Shown piece after piece: positions 60,681 through 64,000 of a DNA stretch of 64,000 bases. The notes under the pieces were generated by a model that was not told the DNA's origin, did no database searches, and worked only from the letters and a program-made list of their open reading frames with translations. The position numbers and the translations under genes were made by a program. Numbering within the stretch: position 1 is the first letter of the stretch; each line of letters begins with the position of its first letter. Source of the DNA: Streptosporangium album (GTDB taxonomy: Bacteria; Actinomycetota; Actinomycetes; Streptosporangiales; Streptosporangiaceae); the NCBI RefSeq assembly GCF_014203795.1, contig NZ_JACHJU010000001.1, forward strand, positions 682,001 through 746,000, in the 5' to 3' direction.

Positions 60681-61634
60681 TCAGGCCCCCTTCCGCGACA
60701 CGTCGAGCCTGTGCGACGCCTCGGGTTTCTGCGCCCGGTCGGACTCACCCGGCGGGTTGGGCCTGCCCGGTGCGTTGGGCCGTACCGGGTCACGTGGATC
60801 GCGCTGTGGTGCCTGCACCACCACACCGACCACGTCCAGCGCGGTGAGGTCGGCGTACGGCCGCGCGTAGGCGATCCGGGTCAACTCCCCGGGCGTGGCC
60901 TCCACCCGCTCCACCACTCCGATAGGCACTCCCGCGACATACGGGACCCCCTTCTGGGAACCGAAACTCACGATCCTGCGGCCTGGAGCAACCTGAGCGG
61001 TCGAGTCGAGCAGCCGGAAACGGACCAGACGGCCGTTCTCCCCGACTCCGTGCACCACCCCGATCTCGTTGCTTCCCTCCAACCGCGCCCCGACCGCCGA
61101 AGCGGGATCACTGAGCAGGACCGCGGTCGAGGTGGACGTCCCCGTATGGATCACCCGGCCCACCAGGCCGTCGCCGTTCAACACGGTCATCTCCGACCGC
61201 ACACCGTCGGCGCTGCCCACATCGAGCTCGACCGCCTCCTCGAACCCGGGCGTGCCACGCCGGGCGATCACCTGAGCGGACACGATCTTGTATCCGGCGG
61301 TCCCGGCGACCCGGAGCAGACGTCTCAGCTCGGCAGAGTGCCGCCGATCCAGGCTCTGCTCCATCAGGTCGCGCTTGAGCCGCTGGTTCTCCGCGTTCAG
61401 CGCGTCAATGCGACGCTGCGCGTCGGGCGCTCCCACCATCGTCTCGAAGAACTGGCCGACCGGCCGGATGACACCGGCCCCAGCGCTCTCCGCGGTGCCG
61501 AACAGCGCCGTTCCCGCTCCCCGGAGAGGACCGAAGGGAGAGTCATCTCCTGCCCGATGGTCCACGGTCATGAGCACGAGCGCCGCGGCCAGCAGCAGTC
61601 CCAGGCTCATCCGTGCCCGACGCGTGTCTTTCAT
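60681..61634 (-). CDS. mreC: Rod-shape-determining protein MreC
   Basis: 317 residues: a membrane anchor (RMSLGLLLAAALVLMTVDHR), a coiled-coil (RRIDALNAENQRLKRDLMEQ) and the periplasmic beta domains (VISARRGTPGFEEAVELDVG-like, NGDGLVGRVIHTGTSTSTAV, LVRFRLLDSTAQVAPGRRIV). The Pro-rich C-terminal tail of about 45 residues is typical of actinobacteria. The first base of its ATG is the last base of the mreB stop. Confidence 0.93.
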   Translation of the reverse strand: MKDTRRARMSLGLLLAAALVLMTVDHRAGDDSPFGPLRGAGTALFGTAESAGAGVIRPVGQFFETMVGAPDAQRRIDALNAENQRLKRDLMEQSLDRRHSAELRRLLRVAGTAGYKIVSAQVIARRGTPGFEEAVELDVGSADGVRSEMTVLNGDGLVGRVIHTGTSTSTAVLLSDPASAVGARLEGSNEIGVVHGVGENGRLVRFRLLDSTAQVAPGRRIVSFGSQKGVPYVAGVPIGVVERVEATPGELTRIAYARPYADLTALDVVGVVVQAPQRDPRDPVRPNAPGRPNPPGESDRAQKPEASHRLDVSRKGA

Positions 61635-62665
61635 CAGTGCCGCGGCTCCGGGACCAGGACCTGCTGCAAGGCGTCAAAGTCCTCGACGCACTTACCCGAG
61701 CCGAGGGCCACGGAGTCGAGTGCGTTGTCCACCAGATGAATCGGCATACCGGTCTCGTCCTTGAGCCGCTCGTCCATGCCCTTGAGGAGCGCGCCACCTC
61801 CGGTGAGCGCGATGCCCCGGTCCATCAGATCCCCGGAGAGCTCCGGCGGGCACTTGTCCAGGGTGGTCTTGACCGCGTCCACGATCGCGTTCACCGACTC
61901 CTCGGTGGCCTTACGGATCTCCTGGGCCGATACGATGATCGTTTTTGGCAGGCCACTGACCAGGTCACGCCCCCGGATCTCGGCATGTCCCTCGTCGGGG
62001 AGCACACAGGCGGAGCCGATCGCCATCTTGATCTCTTCGGCGGTCCGCTCGCCGAGCATGAGTGAGTATTCCTTCTTCGCGAAGCTGATGATCGCCTGAT
62101 CCAGCTCGTCGCCGCCAACCCGGATCGACTGACTGGTCACCACACCGCCCATTGAGATGATGGCCACCTCGGTGGTGCCTCCGCCGACGTCGACCACCAT
62201 GTTGCCGGTCGGCTCGTGCACGGGGAGCCCGGCGCCGATCGCCGCGGCCATCGGCTCCTCGATGATGAAGACCTGGCGCGCCCCCGCCTGATAGCCGGCT
62301 TCCTTGACCGCGCGCTGCTCGACCCCGGTGATCCCGCTCGGCACCGCGATGATGATGCGAGGCTTGGCGAAGTGACGACGCTTGTGCACGCGCTGGATGA
62401 AGTAGCGGAGCATACGTTCGGTGACGTCGAAGTCGGCGATGACGCCATCCTTGAGCGGTCTGATCGCTACGATGTTGCCCGGAGTCCGGCCAATCATGCG
62501 CTTGGCCTCGATGCCGATGGCGACGATCTTCCCTGAGGTCGTGTTGATCGCGACGACGGACGGCTCGTTGAGCACGATGCCGCGACCTCGGACGTAGACG
62601 AGCGTATTGGCGGTGCCGAGGTCGACTGCCATGTCGCGGCCGAGAAAAGAAAGCATGCTGCTCAT
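61634..62665 (-). CDS. mreB: Rod-shape-determining actin MreB
   Basis: 343 residues: [20 protein letters not shown] phosphate-1, [60 protein letters not shown] phosphate-2 and [20 protein letters not shown] adenosine motif. Filaments guide lateral cell-wall synthesis; in sporulating actinomycetes MreB acts mainly at sporulation septa and spore walls. ATG 62665 has AAGGAGG about 13 bases upstream. Starts the mre operon. Confidence 0.97.
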   Translation of the reverse strand: MSSMLSFLGRDMAVDLGTANTLVYVRGRGIVLNEPSVVAINTTSGKIVAIGIEAKRMIGRTPGNIVAIRPLKDGVIADFDVTERMLRYFIQRVHKRRHFAKPRIIIAVPSGITGVEQRAVKEAGYQAGARQVFIIEEPMAAAIGAGLPVHEPTGNMVVDVGGGTTEVAIISMGGVVTSQSIRVGGDELDQAIISFAKKEYSLMLGERTAEEIKMAIGSACVLPDEGHAEIRGRDLVSGLPKTIIVSAQEIRKATEESVNAIVDAVKTTLDKCPPELSGDLMDRGIALTGGGALLKGMDERLKDETGMPIHLVDNALDSVALGSGKCVEDFDALQQVLVPEPRH

Positions 62666-62798
62666 GGGGAAGGCGGCCCTCCTTCCGTGAGGTCGTCGGC
62701 GAAAACTACAGAACGCACTCGAATCGTAACGTGACGTACCCACACTTGAGCGCAATGAGCCCTTCAGTTCCAGGAAAATCTTAAGACGTGCCAAATAC

Positions 62799-62837
62799 GT
62801 CGAGCCTCGTCACTCCCAGAGTGACGAGGCTCGACGG
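62799..62837 (-). terminator. Terminator of ndk
   Basis: A 17-bp perfect stem (62799-62815 with 62821-62837) and CCCAG loop, 20 bases past the ndk stop. A short T-rich patch (TATTTGG) follows on the minus strand. Separates ndk from the mre operon. Confidence 0.8.
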
Positions 62838-62856
62838 CGCCAGAGGCCGATAACGC

Positions 62857-63267
62857 CTAGAAACGGTCCGGGAAGAAGATCTTGATCTCGCGGGCGGCGG
62901 ACTCCGGCGAGTCGGAGCCGTGAACCACGTTCTCACCGATCTCCAGGGCATGGTCGCCACGGATGGTGCCGGGGGCGGACTTGACCGGGTCGGTCAGGCC
63001 GGCGAGGGCGCGGAAGGCCTCGATGGCGCGGGGGCCCTCAAGCACCAGCGCGACCAGCGGGCCGGAGGTGATGAACTCGACCAACTCGCCGAAGAACGGC
63101 CGCTCGGCGTGCTCCGCGTAGTGCGTCTTGGCGGTCTCGACGTCCAGGGTGCGCAGTTCCAGCGCCGCGACCTTCAGGCCCTTGCGCTCGACCCGGGCGA
63201 TCACATCGCCGATGAGACCACGCGCGACACCGTCGGGCTTGATCAGGACAAGAGTGCGCTCGGACAC
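62857..63267 (-). CDS. ndk: Nucleoside diphosphate kinase
   Basis: 136 residues: [60 protein letters not shown] with the phospho-accepting His in NVVHGSD, ending in [10 protein letters not shown]. Hexameric enzyme equilibrating NTP pools. Preceded by GGAG before ATG 63267. Confidence 0.97.
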   Translation of the reverse strand: MSERTLVLIKPDGVARGLIGDVIARVERKGLKVAALELRTLDVETAKTHYAEHAERPFFGELVEFITSGPLVALVLEGPRAIEAFRALAGLTDPVKSAPGTIRGDHALEIGENVVHGSDSPESAAREIKIFFPDRF

Positions 63268-63361
63268 TGAAGTTCTCCTTTGAAAAGCAAAGATGATTCG
63301 CGAACGGTGGTGAACGCGCGAAGTTTACCGCCCTCTACCCGATTCCCCGTGGTCGACGGCG

Positions 63362-64000
63362 TCACGGATGAGCGGACCCCTCTCCCAGCGTGTCCTCCGG
63401 AGACGGCGTGGGCGGTGGGACCACCGGCAGCGTGCCGGTCCTGTCCGGCCGGGAGTCCGGCTCCGGCCGCGTCTCGGCCCGGCCCTGCCCACCGGCTCCC
63501 TCCGCGGAAGGCGGCCCATCCCAGGCGCCGCCTCCGGCCACAGGTGTGCTCACCTCATCGGGCCCGACGTCTGGAGAACGACGGCCCAGGACCGCGCAGA
63601 GCACGATCGTCACGACCACCAGGCCGCCGCCGATCAGGGCCCACAGGTGGAGTGCGCCCACGAAGCCGTCGACCAGCGCCTGGGGACTCCTCGCGTCCTC
63701 CAGCCAGGTGACCTGGACACCGCTGCCCAGCAGGAAGCCGGAAAGCACTCCGGGGAAGAGCAGCGACAGCCCGAAGAGTGCCGCGCCGGGCCTGCACGAG
63801 CGCAACGCGGAGGTGAGAGCCGCCGAGGCACCGGCTCCGATCAGAACGGACGGGAAGATCAGCACAAGCCCGTCGGAGGTGGGAAGGAGCAGCCGGACGG
63901 CGCACAGCCCGGCCACCACGGCCACCAGGCCACCCGCACCGGTCAGAAGCATGCCACCGTCGCCCAACCGGCCCACCAGCACCGCGGCGACAACGCCGAT
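63362..64000 (-). CDS. Hypothetical membrane protein, 5' end outside window
   Basis: The minus-strand frame is open to the window edge. Visible part: five or so helices (GGLVAVVAGLCAVRLLL, VLIFPSVLIGAGASAALTSA, ALFGLSLLFPGVLSGFLLGS, VGALHLWALIGGGLVVVTIV) followed by a 60-residue hydrophilic tail rich in Pro, Gly and Glu ending in a stop at 63362. Helix pairs resemble the last half of an MFS protein, in line with MFS-like genes next to ndk in some relatives, but this is not certain. Confidence 0.6.
   Translation of the reverse strand: MGVVAAVLVGRLGDGGMLLTGAGGLVAVVAGLCAVRLLLPTSDGLVLIFPSVLIGAGASAALTSALRSCRPGAALFGLSLLFPGVLSGFLLGSGVQVTWLEDARSPQALVDGFVGALHLWALIGGGLVVVTIVLCAVLGRRSPDVGPDEVSTPVAGGGAWDGPPSAEGAGGQGRAETRPEPDSRPDRTGTLPVVPPPTPSPEDTLGEGSAHP

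Overview
This is a high-GC actinobacterial chromosome segment, most likely from Streptosporangiaceae (Streptosporangium, Nonomuraea or a relative). I infer this from the third-position GC bias, frequent GTG starts, ATGA/GTGA translational overlaps and gene families (CU044_5270, SCO6745, TIGR03936/TIGR03960, TIGR03086). The genus is an inference, not something read directly from the sequence.

Right half (about 37.8-64 kb): a conserved housekeeping block, almost all on the minus strand. Read in the direction of transcription it runs: membrane protein (cut by the window edge), ndk, mreB-mreC-mreD-PBP2-rodA (rod-shape and peptidoglycan elongation), a small ORF, an XRE/TPR regulator with an APH-type phosphotransferase, the radical-SAM pair TIGR03960/TIGR03936, RNase E/G, rplU-rpmA-obgE, proB-proA, a DoxX pair, a Ser/Thr kinase, a divergent M48 peptidase, nadD, rsfS, a histidine phosphatase and a tRNA-Ala(GGC).

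Left half (1-37.8 kb): accessory and more plastic. It opens with an operon of GntR regulator, ABC ATPase, permease, S41 peptidase and PAF-AH-like lipoprotein, in which two neighbouring genes carry apparent frameshifts. A Tn3 transposase remnant follows. Then come a vWA lipoprotein, an orphan asparagine-synthetase-like protein with an AraC regulator, a MarR regulator, a short Ser/Thr kinase, a complete IS1380-type element, a secreted protein of unknown function, a collagen-like secreted protein, a selenium-binding-protein/methanethiol-oxidase homologue with a polytopic partner, an SDR/SCO6745 pair, and a graveyard of decayed genes at 23.1-25.5 kb. After that come an ECF sigma operon with two CU044_5270 proteins, an MFS exporter, an ECF41 (SigJ-like) sigma factor with an FAD oxidoreductase, an alanyl-tRNA editing protein, another MFS transporter, a DUF523 protein and a WYL regulator.

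Three observations stand out. (1) Three copies of a tRNA-Ala(GGC) gene, at 6.8, 28.4 and 37.7 kb, keep the same 3' flank and terminator. Copies 1 and 3 are colinear over 192 bp and their terminator stems carry compensatory changes, while the 5' flanks differ. They bracket the accessory DNA. (2) Two copies of the ECF41-type promoter TGTCACG-N17-CGTC occur, one before the sigma gene and one directly after its stop codon before the FAD oxidoreductase, which suggests a self-contained regulon. (3) A perfect 21-bp inverted repeat abuts the start codon of an HTH gene whose downstream Clp_N partner has decayed. No CRISPR array, phage module or integrase was seen.
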